Positions 48,003-57,714 are shown, counted from the stretch's first letter. The stretch is 64,000 nucleotides of DNA from Lysobacter avium (GCF_015209745.1 NZ_CP063657.1:744001-808000), one strand, 5' to 3'. Notes: generated from the sequence alone by a model not told the origin. Made by a program: numbers and translations.

Positions 48003-48728
48003 CTATTGGTTGCGAAGGGCGGACAGCAGCCCTTCGACGGGTTGAAAACGGATGTCGAGCTCGGCCAGAAGGACGTCGCCCATGTCCTGGCGGAAGCGAC
48101 CCAGCCACGCAGCGTCTTCCGGAGCCTGGGTCGATGGGAGGAGCGAGTCGCGCGACTCCACGGCGGCGTCTCGCAGGCGTTCAAAGTGCTCTGCAAGCAG
48201 CGCCTGAACCGACCCGAGCAATGCGTGCTCGCGCGGGGTCAGGGTCAGTTCCATCACTGCGTCCACCTCCGCCAGACGCGCCATGTCGGCGGATCCGGAC
48301 GCGAGCATGTCACGCAGGTGCCCGCGCAGCCGCCCGACTTCGGCCTGCATCGACTGTTGCAGGTCGCGGTAACGCTCACGGAGCGGGCCGAACTCTAGAG
48401 CCGGCTCATCCTTGGCGACGGCCGTCGCGCTCCGCGGGGGCGCCGACGCGGGCTCGGTCATCGCATGGATGCGCGCGACCAGGACCGCGCGAACCCGTTT
48501 GCATTCCTCGTGGTGGTCGTCGCCGGAAGCGCTCGAGGCGACATCGTGAGCCGACCGGCGGCCGTCCAGCGCCCTCGACAGCGCCACGGCACGGGTCCAG
48601 TCCAGCCATTCGCTGAGACGCTCGGAAAGGGATGTGCTGCTCGCGGCGGGCGCTGCGCTGGTGAGACCCGCCAGCAGGCGAATGAACGCCGGGCCCTGGA
48701 GCGGAGTCCGTTGAAGTGCCTTGGCCAT
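48003..48728 (-). CDS. DUF3348-family protein
   Basis: A 241-residue soluble protein, first gene of the operon and nine bases before the DUF802 gene. It starts AKALQRTPLQGPAFIRLLAG, has LSERLSEWLDWTRAVALSRAL, then LRERYRDLQQSMQAEVGRLRG, ELTLTPREHALLGSVQALLAE and WLGRFRQDMGDVLLAELDIR. It is all-helical by pattern and has no export signal. I assign DUF3348 from sequence pattern and operon order. The family has no established function; membership in a motor-like complex is inferred. Confidence 0.8.
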   Translation of the reverse strand: MAKALQRTPLQGPAFIRLLAGLTSAAPAASSTSLSERLSEWLDWTRAVALSRALDGRRSAHDVASSASGDDHHEECKRVRAVLVARIHAMTEPASAPPRSATAVAKDEPALEFGPLRERYRDLQQSMQAEVGRLRGHLRDMLASGSADMARLAEVDAVMELTLTPREHALLGSVQALLAEHFERLRDAAVESRDSLLPSTQAPEDAAWLGRFRQDMGDVLLAELDIRFQPVEGLLSALRNQ

Positions 48729-48885
48729 CGTACGTCGCGGAAAACCGGCAATTTTACACGCGAACCACCCGACGCACTTCCGTGCGCTGTAGCTGTCGAG
48801 GGTTCCCGTCCCCCGCACAGGGATGACGGGACCTGGATTGGTCAGCTTGTATGCTCGGCAGACCTCCGTTGCACCAGATGCGCCG

Positions 48886-50187
48886 ATGAGTGACTGGTTG
48901 AACAAGCACATCCCGATCTGGATCGACGCCCTGTCGCACCCCGGGCTCTGGTGGCAGGCGCTGGCGGTCGTGGCCGCGATGGTGCTGGCCTGGGCGGTGG
49001 ACCGGCGCTATGACGCCTGGTTGCGTGGCTACCTGAAGACCGGGGACCACACGCGCGCCGGGCTGGTCGCTCTGGCAGCCAGCCGGCGCCTGGCGTTCCC
49101 GGCCGCGCTCTCGCTCGTGCTGGTGGTCGAGTGGGGGGTGTTCAAGCAGCTGGAGCTGCGCCACGCCTTGCTGTGGGTTGCGCTCAGCCTGTCGTTTGCG
49201 CTGCTTCTGGTGCGGCTGGCGGTGTACCTGCTGTCGGGCGCGCTGAAGCCGGGCTCGCTGCTGTCCGCCTCGGAGAATTTCATCGTCGCGGTGGTCTGGG
49301 TCGGCGTCGCGCTGCACCTGATCAACTGGCTTCCCAATGTGCTGGCAGCGTTGGACTCGGCGGCAATAACGGTCGGAACCACGCGCGTGTCGGCTTTGCT
49401 GGTGCTGCGCGCGGTGGCGGTCGCGGCGCTGGTGATGGTAATGAGCCTGTGGATCTCGCGCCTGCTGGAACGCAAGGTGCGCGATTCACAGCACCTGTCG
49501 CCCAGTGCGCAGGTGGGCATCAACAAGGTGATCAAGCTGCTGCTGTTGATCTTCGGCACCGTGGTCGCGTTGCAGGTGCTGGGGGTCAACCTGGCGGCAC
49601 TGGCCGTTATCGGCGGCACGCTCGGCTTGGGCATCGGGCTCGGCCTGCAGCGCATCGTCAGCAACTTCATCTCCGGCTTCATCCTGCTGGTGGACGGCTC
49701 GATCAAGCCCGGCAACGTGATCACGGTGGAGGACCAGTCGGGCACCCGCTACGGCTGGGTCCATGAATTGCGCTCGCGCTACATCGTCATCCGCGACCGC
49801 GACGGCGTGGACACGCTGATGCCCAACGAGAACCTGATCATCAACCCGGTAATCAACTGGAGCTATGGCGGCGAGAGCATCCGGCTGAAACTGCCGATCC
49901 AGATCAGCTATGCCGATGATCCGGAACTGGCGATGAAACTGCTGGAGGAGTCGGCCAACGGGCAGGATCGCGTTCTCACCGACCCTGCGCCGGTTGCCCG
50001 CCTGCTGGGTTTCGGCGAAAACGGCATCGACCTCGATCTGCGCGTCTGGGTCACATCGCCGGAGCTGGGGATCAACAACGTCCGCTCCGACATCAACCTG
50101 GCGATCTGGCGTGCGTTCAAGGCCCATGGGATCACCCGGCCGCTGCCGCAACGCGAGCTGCGCATGCTGGAGGACCAGGCAGACTAG
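48886..50187 (+). CDS. MscS-family mechanosensitive channel
   Basis: A 433-residue inner-membrane protein with about five transmembrane helices, longer at the N-terminus than E. coli MscS. The pore helix and beta domain are clear: LGIGLGLQRIVSNFISGFIL, DGSIKPGNVITVED, MPNENLIINPVINWSYG. It should open under membrane tension to release solutes. It is divergent from the DUF3348 operon across 157 bases, which must contain both promoters. Confidence 0.94.
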   Translation: MSDWLNKHIPIWIDALSHPGLWWQALAVVAAMVLAWAVDRRYDAWLRGYLKTGDHTRAGLVALAASRRLAFPAALSLVLVVEWGVFKQLELRHALLWVALSLSFALLLVRLAVYLLSGALKPGSLLSASENFIVAVVWVGVALHLINWLPNVLAALDSAAITVGTTRVSALLVLRAVAVAALVMVMSLWISRLLERKVRDSQHLSPSAQVGINKVIKLLLLIFGTVVALQVLGVNLAALAVIGGTLGLGIGLGLQRIVSNFISGFILLVDGSIKPGNVITVEDQSGTRYGWVHELRSRYIVIRDRDGVDTLMPNENLIINPVINWSYGGESIRLKLPIQISYADDPELAMKLLEESANGQDRVLTDPAPVARLLGFGENGIDLDLRVWVTSPELGINNVRSDINLAIWRAFKAHGITRPLPQRELRMLEDQAD

Positions 50188-50256
50188 TGGAGTTTCAGGG
50201 CTGAGCAATCGGTCGGGGTTACCATCGTCTGTCTTTCGACTCGCGGCGACGGTGCC

Positions 50257-50961
50257 ATGGCAGAGCTATCCGACTTCCCGATCACGACGCGCTGGCCGGC
50301 GCGCCATCCCGAGCGGATCCAGCTCTATTCGATGCCGACGCCCAACGGGGTCAAGGCCTCGATCATGCTGGAAGAGACCGGGCTGGACTACGAGGTCCAT
50401 CTGGTCGACATCACCACCGGCCAGAGCCACACGCCCGAGTTCCTGTCGCTCAATCCCAACGGCAAGATCCCCGCGATCATCGACCCTGACGGTCCCGGTG
50501 GCAAACCACTTGGCCTGTTCGAGTCCGGAGCCATCCTGATGTACCTGGCGCAGAAGAGCGGTCGCTTTCTCCCCGCCGATGCCGCGCTGCGCTGGCAGAC
50601 GATCCAGTGGGTGTTCTTCCAGGTCGGGTCGATCGGACCGATGTTCGGCCAGCTCGGCTACTTCCATAAATTCGCCGGCAAGGACATCGAGGATCCGCGT
50701 CCATTGCAGCGCTACGTCGCCGAATCCAGGCGCCTGTTGGGCGTGCTGGATACCCAGCTGGAGGGTCGGACGTGGCTGGTGGGTCACGAGTACACGATCG
50801 CCGATATCGCCACGCTTGGATGGGTCAACAGTCTGGTCGATTTCTACGGCGCCAGAGAGCTCACGGGGTATGCCGACTTCACTCATGTGCAGGACTGGCT
50901 GGAACGCGGTCTGGCGCGTAACGCCGTGCAGCGCGGACTTCAGATCCCGCCGGCCCCATAG
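50257..50961 (+). CDS. Glutathione S-transferase (nu class, YfcG/YghU-like)
   Basis: A 234-residue GST. The N-terminal thioredoxin-like domain has YSMPTPNGVKASIMLEETGL and the glutathione-binding NPNGKIPAIIDPDG and LFESGAILMYLAQK; the C-terminal helical domain has WLVGHEYTIADIATLGWV. The TPNGVK motif in place of a catalytic Ser/Tyr region is that of nu-class enzymes such as YfcG, which act as disulfide reductases. Preceded by a 69-base gap after the MscS gene. Confidence 0.93.
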   Translation: MAELSDFPITTRWPARHPERIQLYSMPTPNGVKASIMLEETGLDYEVHLVDITTGQSHTPEFLSLNPNGKIPAIIDPDGPGGKPLGLFESGAILMYLAQKSGRFLPADAALRWQTIQWVFFQVGSIGPMFGQLGYFHKFAGKDIEDPRPLQRYVAESRRLLGVLDTQLEGRTWLVGHEYTIADIATLGWVNSLVDFYGARELTGYADFTHVQDWLERGLARNAVQRGLQIPPAP

Positions 50962-51085
50962 CGTCATCGCACAACGACACGAAGGGTTCCGGGCGCGTGA
51001 AATCGCTGGAGCGTGGTGCTTGGGAGATTGGTCAGGCACTCTGCTGCGGCGCGCTATCCAAATTCCGGTCAAGGAGCGATCACAG

Positions 51086-52429
51086 GTGAGACGAATACTG
51101 AAATGGGCGGCGTGGATACTGCTCGCCGTTGTGGCAATTACCGTTGTGCTCTGGCTGGTATCGCGCTACCGCGGCCCGTCCGCGACGCAAACCGCGGCGC
51201 TGGCATTGATGCAGGACCGCGCGCCGTTGCCGCCGGGCGAAAATGCCTTTCCGGCGATCTGGCTTCTCGACTACGACGTGCCGCGCGAGCAGCTTCAAGC
51301 GGTTGCGGAAGCCGACGTTGCGCAATCAAGCGTGACGGTGACGCCGGCGGGCGATGGGCTCGTTGTCGAATCCCAACGCGCGGCGTTGACCGGTTTTGAA
51401 CAGCAGCGACCGTCGCGCGAAGACGCGCAACTGTTCTGCAACGGCGGCGACATCGATTGCCTGGCCAGGGTTCGTGCGGACCTGGGCGCCTACGAGGGTC
51501 TGATTGCGAGGCATCGCGGCTTGCTGGACCGCGTTGCGGCCCTGCAGGACTACGGGTATTACCGCAGCCCGCCATCCGCCCAGTCGCATGCGATGCTGCC
51601 GCCGCTGGAGCCGGCAGGCTACGAGCTCACTCGGGTCGCGTGGCAATTCGCCAACGGGGATGTGGATGGGGCGCTGGCTGGCGCTTGCAACGGAGTGCAG
51701 ACCTGGCGACGCCTGGGTGCGAACTCGGACGCGCTGCTCATGCGCAGTGTTGCCGATGGCTACACCGATCGGTACATCCGGTTGCTGGCAGGTATGCTGA
51801 AAGAGGTCGGCCCGACCCACGAGCTGCCGACATCGTGCGCGACGGCATTCGCCGCACCGACGGTCGCGGACGCGTCTTTGTGCGAGGCGATGCGCGGCGA
51901 ATTCGTCGTTTCCACCCACCACATCCGCCAGTTGGTAACTGACCCGGAAACAATCACAGGCAAGATCCCGGCTCCCTCGCCCAAGACGCTGGTGTGGGAT
52001 CCGGACAAGTCGCTGGGGATTCTTGCAGAAGGCCACTCATGGGCGTGCTCGGAATCGACGGCCAGCAACCTGGTCAACGACGTCCGCGTGGATCCTGGAC
52101 AAAACCGCCAAAGTCTCTGGCGTCTCGAGTGCGTCGCCAATCCGAGCGGCTGCATCCTCGCCGATATCGCATTTCCGGCCTACTACAACTACCAGTGGAA
52201 AGCGCAGGACCACGCTGCGCGACTGGAGTTGATGGGCGCACTGCTGTGGCTGCGCACCAATGCCACGGCGGATGAGCCGCTTGAGCCCCAGCTGATGGCC
52301 TACTGGCAGCACCGACGCGGCAACCGCGAACTCCGTCTTGCAGACGATGGGCGGACGGTTGCGCTGCAGCTGTACGCGGACGGCCCGGAGAAATGGTGGT
52401 CGCTGCCGTTCTTTCCCGCCGCCGAGTAG
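51086..52429 (+). CDS. Membrane-anchored protein of unknown function
   Basis: A 447-residue protein I do not recognise. GTG at 51086 follows AAGGAG at the right distance; residues 1-25 form one transmembrane helix (ILKWAAWILLAVVAITVVLW), so the rest lies in the periplasm. It contains eight or more cysteines, some paired in sequence (LFCNGGDIDCLARV), which suggests disulfides, and a helical middle (LTRVAWQFANGDVDGALAGA). Conserved-looking ends include ADIAFPAYYNYQWKAQDHAA. It follows the GST gene by 124 bases and ends at a terminator. Confidence 0.8.
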   Translation: MRRILKWAAWILLAVVAITVVLWLVSRYRGPSATQTAALALMQDRAPLPPGENAFPAIWLLDYDVPREQLQAVAEADVAQSSVTVTPAGDGLVVESQRAALTGFEQQRPSREDAQLFCNGGDIDCLARVRADLGAYEGLIARHRGLLDRVAALQDYGYYRSPPSAQSHAMLPPLEPAGYELTRVAWQFANGDVDGALAGACNGVQTWRRLGANSDALLMRSVADGYTDRYIRLLAGMLKEVGPTHELPTSCATAFAAPTVADASLCEAMRGEFVVSTHHIRQLVTDPETITGKIPAPSPKTLVWDPDKSLGILAEGHSWACSESTASNLVNDVRVDPGQNRQSLWRLECVANPSGCILADIAFPAYYNYQWKAQDHAARLELMGALLWLRTNATADEPLEPQLMAYWQHRRGNRELRLADDGRTVALQLYADGPEKWWSLPFFPAAE

Positions 52430-52457
52430 GCAGGGCGGAATCGGGAACCACGCAACA

Positions 52458-52489
52458 AAAAACGGCGGGCCGCCAGGCCCGCCGTTTTT
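52458..52489. terminator. Bidirectional terminator
   Basis: AAAAACGGCGGGCC and GGCCCGCCGTTTTT form a 14-base perfect stem with a four-base loop. With A-run and T-run on the two sides it can end both the gene at 51086 and the convergent fadE. Confidence 0.9.
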
Positions 52490-52510
52490 GGTACATCGCC
52501 AGCGCGAGCG

Positions 52511-54997
52511 TCAGGAAATGGCGTGCTCACGCGCATCCAGCACCTCGAACTCCGGCTCCGCCTTGTAACCTGCCGAGCGCAACTCCTCGGTGTCGAAGTC
52601 ATCGACGCTGATGGTCTCGATGGTCATCTCGCGCAGCGCCTGCAACTGACCGCGTTCGTCGGCGGTGATCCAGCCCTCGCGCACACCCTCGTCCAACTGT
52701 TCCGGGAAGGTCAGCGCTTCGATGTCGCTGTTCTTCATCGCCTTCAGGAATTTGCGCTCCACCGGTTCGGCCAGCACCACCGCGGCCAGGAAGCTGTTGA
52801 TCCGGCCGGCCGGGTTGTGCTCGGTCGGGGTGAGGTAGATCCCTTCGCCCATGCGGTCGCGGGCCTCGTTGGGGACCATCAGCAGGGAAGCGGCGCGACG
52901 GCTGAGGCGGTCGCCGGGCGGGGTCGCGCGGCGTCCCACAGGGAAGATCAGGGCCCACAGCAGCCACCCGACCGGACGCACCGGGAAGTTGCGCAGCGCA
53001 TCCGACAACGCCAGCTCGATCTTGTGCACGGCGTTGAGGATCGACCACGCCAGCAACGGCTGGTCCGCCTCTGGACGGGCCTGGTCCTCGTAGCGCTTGA
53101 GCAACGCACTGGCGATGTAGAGCTGGCTGAGCACGTCGCCCAAGCGACCCGACAGTGACTCCTTGAACTTCAGCTTGCCGCCCAACAGCAGCATCGAGGT
53201 GTCGGCGCACAGCGCCAGCGCCGCCGAATAGCGGTTGAGCTTGCGGTAGTAGCGGCGCGTGTACGCATCCCCCGGGGCCTTGCCGACGCTGGCGCCGGTG
53301 AGGCCGAACCACAGCGAGCGCACCGCGTTGGAGATCGCGAAACCGATGTGTCCGAACAGGTTGCGGTCGAACTCGCGGACCTGCTCCGGACCCTCGGGCA
53401 TCATTGCCGCCTTCATTTCCTTGAGCACCCACGGGTGGCACAGGATCGCGCCCTGGCCGAAGATCATCAGCGAGCGCGTCATGATGTTGGCGCCTTCGAC
53501 GGTGATCGCGATCGGGGCTGCCTGCCATGAGCGGCCGAGGTAGTTCTTCGGCCCAAGGATGATGCCCTTGCCGCCATGGATGTCCATGGCGTCCTGGGCG
53601 ACCTGACGCCCCATTTCGGTGCAGTGGTACTTGGCGATGGTTGATGGCACGGCGGGGTTTTCACCACGCGCCACAGCCGCAGCGGTGGATTCCGACAGCG
53701 CGCTGATGGTGTAGGCGTTGCCGGCGATCCGCGCCAGCGCTTCCTGCACGCCCTCGAATCGCCCGATCGACAGACCGAACTGCTTGCGGATGCGCGCGTA
53801 GGCACCGGTTGCGATCGCGCCCATCTTCGCGCCACCGCTGGCGGTGGAGGGCAGGGTGATCGAGCGCCCGATCGACAGCACTTCGACCAGCATCTGCCAG
53901 CCCTTGCCGGCCTGCGCTTCGCCACCAATCAGCTGGCTCAGGGGAATGAAAACCTCGCGTCCATCCAAGGGGCCATTCTGGAACGGGCTGTTGAGCGGGA
54001 AATGGCGGCGGCCGATATTGATTCCGTCGGTGTCGCGCGGCAGCAGCGCCAGGCTGATGCCGATATCGCGCGTGTCGCCCAGGATGCCGTCCGGGTCATA
54101 CATGCGGAAGGCCATGCCGATCAGCGTTGCGACCGGCGCCAGGGTGATGTAGCGCTTGTCGAAGGTCAGCTTGACGCCGACCACGTTGGCGCCGTTCCAC
54201 TCGCCCATGCAGACGATGCCGAAGTCCGGGATGGAGGTCGCATCCGAACCCGCCCACGGACCGGTCAGGGCAAAACACGGAACCTCCCGGCCGTCCGCGA
54301 GGCGCGGCAGGTAGTGGTCCTTCTGCTCCTCGGTGCCGTAATGCATGATCAGCTCGGCCGGTCCCAGCGAGTTGGGCACGCCCACCGTCGAGCTCACCAC
54401 CGAGGAGATCGAGGCCAGCTTCTGGATGACCTTGTGGTTGGCCAGCGCGGAGAATCCGAGCCCACCGTATTCCTTGGGCACGATCATCCCGAAGAAGCGG
54501 TTCTTCTTGATGAACTCCCACATCTCCGGCGGCAGGTCGGCGCGCACGTGGGTGATGTCCCAATCGTTGGTCATCTCACACAGCTCTTCGCACGGCCCGT
54601 CCAGGAACGCCTGCTCCTCGGCGGTCAGCGTGGGCGCCGGCTGGTCAAGGAGTACCGCCCAGTTCGGTCGACCCGAGAACAGCTCACCTTCGAAACCGAC
54701 GGTGCCTGCTTCCAGTGCCACGCGCTCGGTATCGCTCAGCGGCGGCAGGATCTTGGTGTAGAAGCCCAGCAGCGGCTTGGTGATGTACGGCAAACGGATC
54801 GCTGGCACCAGCAGCGGCACCGCAATCAGGGCGGTGATCAGCGCGACGATGGTGACGGCAACGGCGTTGGCGCCCAGCAGCGCGCATGCCACGAGGGCAG
54901 CGGCCGTCAACGCGACCCAGACCGGCAGTCTCAACCGATGGTAGGCGGCGATGCCGGCAAGCAGCAGAAAAGCGATGAAGGGAAGGGCGATACTCAT
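52511..54997 (-). CDS. fadE: FadE-type acyl-CoA dehydrogenase
   Basis: An 828-residue enzyme, close to the 814 of E. coli FadE, catalysing the first oxidation of fatty acid beta-oxidation. Two N-terminal hydrophobic segments precede the dehydrogenase domain with CFALTGPWAGSDATS, VEVLSIGRSITLPSTASGGAK, MDIHGGKGIILGPKNYLG and the C-terminal FadE-specific domain. It is divergent from a TetR regulator across 200 bases that carry a good palindrome, so regulation by fatty acids through that protein is likely. Confidence 0.95.
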   Translation of the reverse strand: MSIALPFIAFLLLAGIAAYHRLRLPVWVALTAAALVACALLGANAVAVTIVALITALIAVPLLVPAIRLPYITKPLLGFYTKILPPLSDTERVALEAGTVGFEGELFSGRPNWAVLLDQPAPTLTAEEQAFLDGPCEELCEMTNDWDITHVRADLPPEMWEFIKKNRFFGMIVPKEYGGLGFSALANHKVIQKLASISSVVSSTVGVPNSLGPAELIMHYGTEEQKDHYLPRLADGREVPCFALTGPWAGSDATSIPDFGIVCMGEWNGANVVGVKLTFDKRYITLAPVATLIGMAFRMYDPDGILGDTRDIGISLALLPRDTDGINIGRRHFPLNSPFQNGPLDGREVFIPLSQLIGGEAQAGKGWQMLVEVLSIGRSITLPSTASGGAKMGAIATGAYARIRKQFGLSIGRFEGVQEALARIAGNAYTISALSESTAAAVARGENPAVPSTIAKYHCTEMGRQVAQDAMDIHGGKGIILGPKNYLGRSWQAAPIAITVEGANIMTRSLMIFGQGAILCHPWVLKEMKAAMMPEGPEQVREFDRNLFGHIGFAISNAVRSLWFGLTGASVGKAPGDAYTRRYYRKLNRYSAALALCADTSMLLLGGKLKFKESLSGRLGDVLSQLYIASALLKRYEDQARPEADQPLLAWSILNAVHKIELALSDALRNFPVRPVGWLLWALIFPVGRRATPPGDRLSRRAASLLMVPNEARDRMGEGIYLTPTEHNPAGRINSFLAAVVLAEPVERKFLKAMKNSDIEALTFPEQLDEGVREGWITADERGQLQALREMTIETISVDDFDTEELRSAGYKAEPEFEVLDAREHAIS

Positions 54998-55077
54998 GAT
55001 GACGCTCCAGCAGCGGTGCGACGGTGGGACTCAGGTTGGTTTGGACGCTGTGGGCGCTCCTGTGCAGGATGCGACCC

Positions 55078-55103
55078 AACAACATACGCTCGAGTATGGT
55101 GTT
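55078..55103. promoter_or_regulatory. Candidate operator of the fadE/TetR intergenic region
   Basis: The imperfect palindrome AACATACGCTCGAGTATGGTGTT has matching arms CATAC/GTATG around a six-base centre, with AAC/GTT further out; 10 of 13 pairs match. It lies 81 bases before fadE and 95 before the TetR gene. An inverted repeat here is the expected binding site for the divergent regulator. Confidence 0.5.
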
Positions 55104-55197
55104 TGTCCCGCACGCCTGTCAACTGTGACGCACCAGAATAGTGGGCCTTCGCATACGGCTCCCGTCGCTGGCGTACGGTTGCTACACTCGCCCCCCT

Positions 55198-55806
55198 ATG
55201 GCCACGTCCCCAGCTGCTTCCGCAACCAAGCCAGCCCGCGCCCGTGCCGCGCGCCTCAGTGCGACCGGCTGGGCTGAAGCTGCACTCGACCTCATCGCCG
55301 AGCAGGGAGTGTCGGCGGTGGCGGTGGAACCGCTTGCCCGCCGCCTCGGTGTCACCAAGGGCAGCTTCTACTGGCATTTCCCGTCGCGCGACGCGTTGCT
55401 GGTCGCTGCGCTGGAGTTGTGGGAGCGGATGGAAGAGGAGACGGTGTTCGGCCAGCTGGAAGCGGTTGCCGATCCGCGTGAGCGCCTGCGTGCGCTGTTC
55501 TCGATGGTGGCGCGCGAGTACAAGACCCACATCATCTACTCCGAGCTGCTCAAGGCGCTGGATCACCCGGCGGTGCAACCGGTCATCGGCCGTGTCTCCG
55601 AGCGCCGCCTGGACTACCTCACCGCTTCATTCCGCCAGGCCGGACTCGGCCGGGACGACGCCCGCAACCGTGCCCGCCTGGCCTATTCCGCGTACGTCGG
55701 TTTTCTGCAGTTGAACCTGCAGCTGAAACAGACGCGAATGCAACACGACGAGTTCGACAACTACGTCGAACACATGATGACGACGCTGATACCACCGACG
55801 GCTTGA
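55198..55806 (+). CDS. TetR-family transcriptional regulator
   Basis: A 202-residue repressor-type protein. The helix-turn-helix lies near residues 25-70 (ALDLIAEQGVSAVAVEPLAR and RLGVTKGSFYWHFPSRDALL), typical of TetR. The C-terminal ligand domain is helical and not specific enough to name a ligand. It is divergent from fadE, so control of beta-oxidation by acyl-CoA is the simplest idea. The ATG at 55198 gives the normal length for the family. Confidence 0.92.
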   Translation: MATSPAASATKPARARAARLSATGWAEAALDLIAEQGVSAVAVEPLARRLGVTKGSFYWHFPSRDALLVAALELWERMEEETVFGQLEAVADPRERLRALFSMVAREYKTHIIYSELLKALDHPAVQPVIGRVSERRLDYLTASFRQAGLGRDDARNRARLAYSAYVGFLQLNLQLKQTRMQHDEFDNYVEHMMTTLIPPTA

Positions 55807-55895
55807 AACCGGCTCGTCGGGAATGAGCGGACCTGCGTGAACCACATCCAGATCACGCCTCGCTGGAGGCGAACCACCAGTTGGAGACACTGCCC

Positions 55896-57680
55896 GTGAA
55901 CGCATCTTTCATTGACATGTCCGCGCACGCGGGAAGCTCACTGGACTCACTCAACGAGTGGGTGGCGCAGGTTGCAGCGCTTACCCGGCCCGAAGCGGTG
56001 CAATGGTGCGACGGCAGCGATGCGGAGAATGATGCATTGACCGCCGCCATGCAGGCCGACGGCACGCTCATCAAGCTCAACGAGAAAACCCATCCCGGCA
56101 GTTGGCTGCACCGCTCCGATCCGCAGGACGTGGCGCGGGTGGAGCACCTGACATTCGTGTGTACCACTGACCGCGATGACGCCGGGCCGAACAACCACTG
56201 GATGTCGCCGGCCGATGCGCACGCGAAGATCGACGCGCTTTTCGACGGTTGCATGCGCGGCCGCACGATGTATGTCATTCCCTACTGCATGGGTCCGATC
56301 GACTCGCCGCTGTCGCGCTGCGGGGTCGAGATCACCGACAGCCCGTACGTCGTGGCCAACATGCGCATCATGACCCGGATGGGTGCACCGGCCCTGGCGC
56401 GGATCGAGCGCGAACGGCATTTCGTCAAGGGCCTGCACTCCACCGGCGAGCTGGATCCGGATCGGCGCTTCATCATGCACTTCCCCGAAGAGCTGGCGAT
56501 CAAGTCCTACGGCTCGGGCTACGGCGGCAACGCCTTGCTGGGCAAGAAGTGCCACGCGCTGCGCATCGCCAGCCATCAGGCGCGCACGGAAGGCTGGCTT
56601 GCCGAACACATGCTGATCCTGGGCCTGGAGAATCCGGAGGGCGAAACCCACTACATCGCGGCCGCTTTTCCGTCCGCCTGCGGCAAGACCAACCTGGCGA
56701 TGCTGATTCCGCCGGAGGGCTATCTCAAGGATGGCTGGAAGGTGACCACCGTGGGCGATGACATCTGCTGGATGCGCCCCGGCAGCGACGGCCGCCTGTA
56801 CGCGATCAACCCGGAAGCGGGCTTCTTTGGCGTCGCGCCGGGGACTTCGAAAAAATCCAACCCCAATGCGTTGGCGTCGATCCAGTCCAACACCATTTTC
56901 ACCAACGTCGGCCTCACCGCCGACAACCAGCCGTGGTGGGAAGGCCTGGACGAAGGCGAACCGGTCACGGACTGGCGAGGCGAGCCGTACGACGCGACCA
57001 AGCGTCCGGCAGCGCATCCCAACTCTCGGTTCACCGTGTCCGCGCGCCAGTGCCCCAGCTATTCGCCGGAGAGTGAGAACCCGGTCGGGGTGCCGATTTC
57101 CGCGATCGTGTTCGGCGGACGACGGCCCTCGCTGGTGCCGCTGGTATTCGAAGCCCGCGACTGGACGCACGGCGTGCTGATCGGCGCGGCGATGGGCTCG
57201 GAAACGACGGCCGCAGCCACCGGCGCGGTAGGCGTCATGCGCCGCGATCCGATGGCGATGAAGCCCTTTTGCGGCTACAACTTCGCCGATTATTTCAGCC
57301 ACTGGCTGGACTTTGACAACGGCAACAACAAGCTGCCGAAGATTTTCCACGTCAACTGGTTCCGCCGGGGTGCCGGAGGCGACTTCCTGTGGCCGGGCTT
57401 TGGCGAGAACCTGCGGGTGCTCGAGTGGATGATCGGCCGGGTGAAAGGAACCGCGGGCGCTGTGGAGACACCGATTGGCAACCTCCCGACCGCGTCCGAC
57501 CTGAATCTGGAAGGCGTTGAGCTGAGTGGGGAGGCGATGGAGAAGCTGTTCGGCTTTGAGCGAACCGGCTGGCAGCAGGAGTTCGCCAGCATCGGCGAAT
57601 ACCTCGAAGAGTACGGCCCGCGGATGCCGCAGGCGCTGAGGGATGAGCAGCAGCGCATCGCGACCCTGCTGCAGGATTAG
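55896..57680 (+). CDS. pckG: Phosphoenolpyruvate carboxykinase (GTP)
   Basis: A 594-residue GTP-dependent PEPCK, making phosphoenolpyruvate from oxaloacetate for gluconeogenesis. The P-loop with the reactive cysteine is AFPSACGKTNLAML, and other key parts are ELAIKSYGSGYGGNALLGKK, TTVGDDICWM, and CGYNFADYFSHWL. The GTG at 55896 is chosen since GGAG lies 8 bases upstream; a TTG at 55881 is the longer alternative. Together with gap, pgk and fba it supplies the gluconeogenic route needed for growth on amino acids and fatty acids. Confidence 0.97.
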   Translation: MNASFIDMSAHAGSSLDSLNEWVAQVAALTRPEAVQWCDGSDAENDALTAAMQADGTLIKLNEKTHPGSWLHRSDPQDVARVEHLTFVCTTDRDDAGPNNHWMSPADAHAKIDALFDGCMRGRTMYVIPYCMGPIDSPLSRCGVEITDSPYVVANMRIMTRMGAPALARIERERHFVKGLHSTGELDPDRRFIMHFPEELAIKSYGSGYGGNALLGKKCHALRIASHQARTEGWLAEHMLILGLENPEGETHYIAAAFPSACGKTNLAMLIPPEGYLKDGWKVTTVGDDICWMRPGSDGRLYAINPEAGFFGVAPGTSKKSNPNALASIQSNTIFTNVGLTADNQPWWEGLDEGEPVTDWRGEPYDATKRPAAHPNSRFTVSARQCPSYSPESENPVGVPISAIVFGGRRPSLVPLVFEARDWTHGVLIGAAMGSETTAAATGAVGVMRRDPMAMKPFCGYNFADYFSHWLDFDNGNNKLPKIFHVNWFRRGAGGDFLWPGFGENLRVLEWMIGRVKGTAGAVETPIGNLPTASDLNLEGVELSGEAMEKLFGFERTGWQQEFASIGEYLEEYGPRMPQALRDEQQRIATLLQD

Positions 57681-57714
57681 TGCAGACCGGCCGACCGGGC
57701 TCGGCAGGACGACG

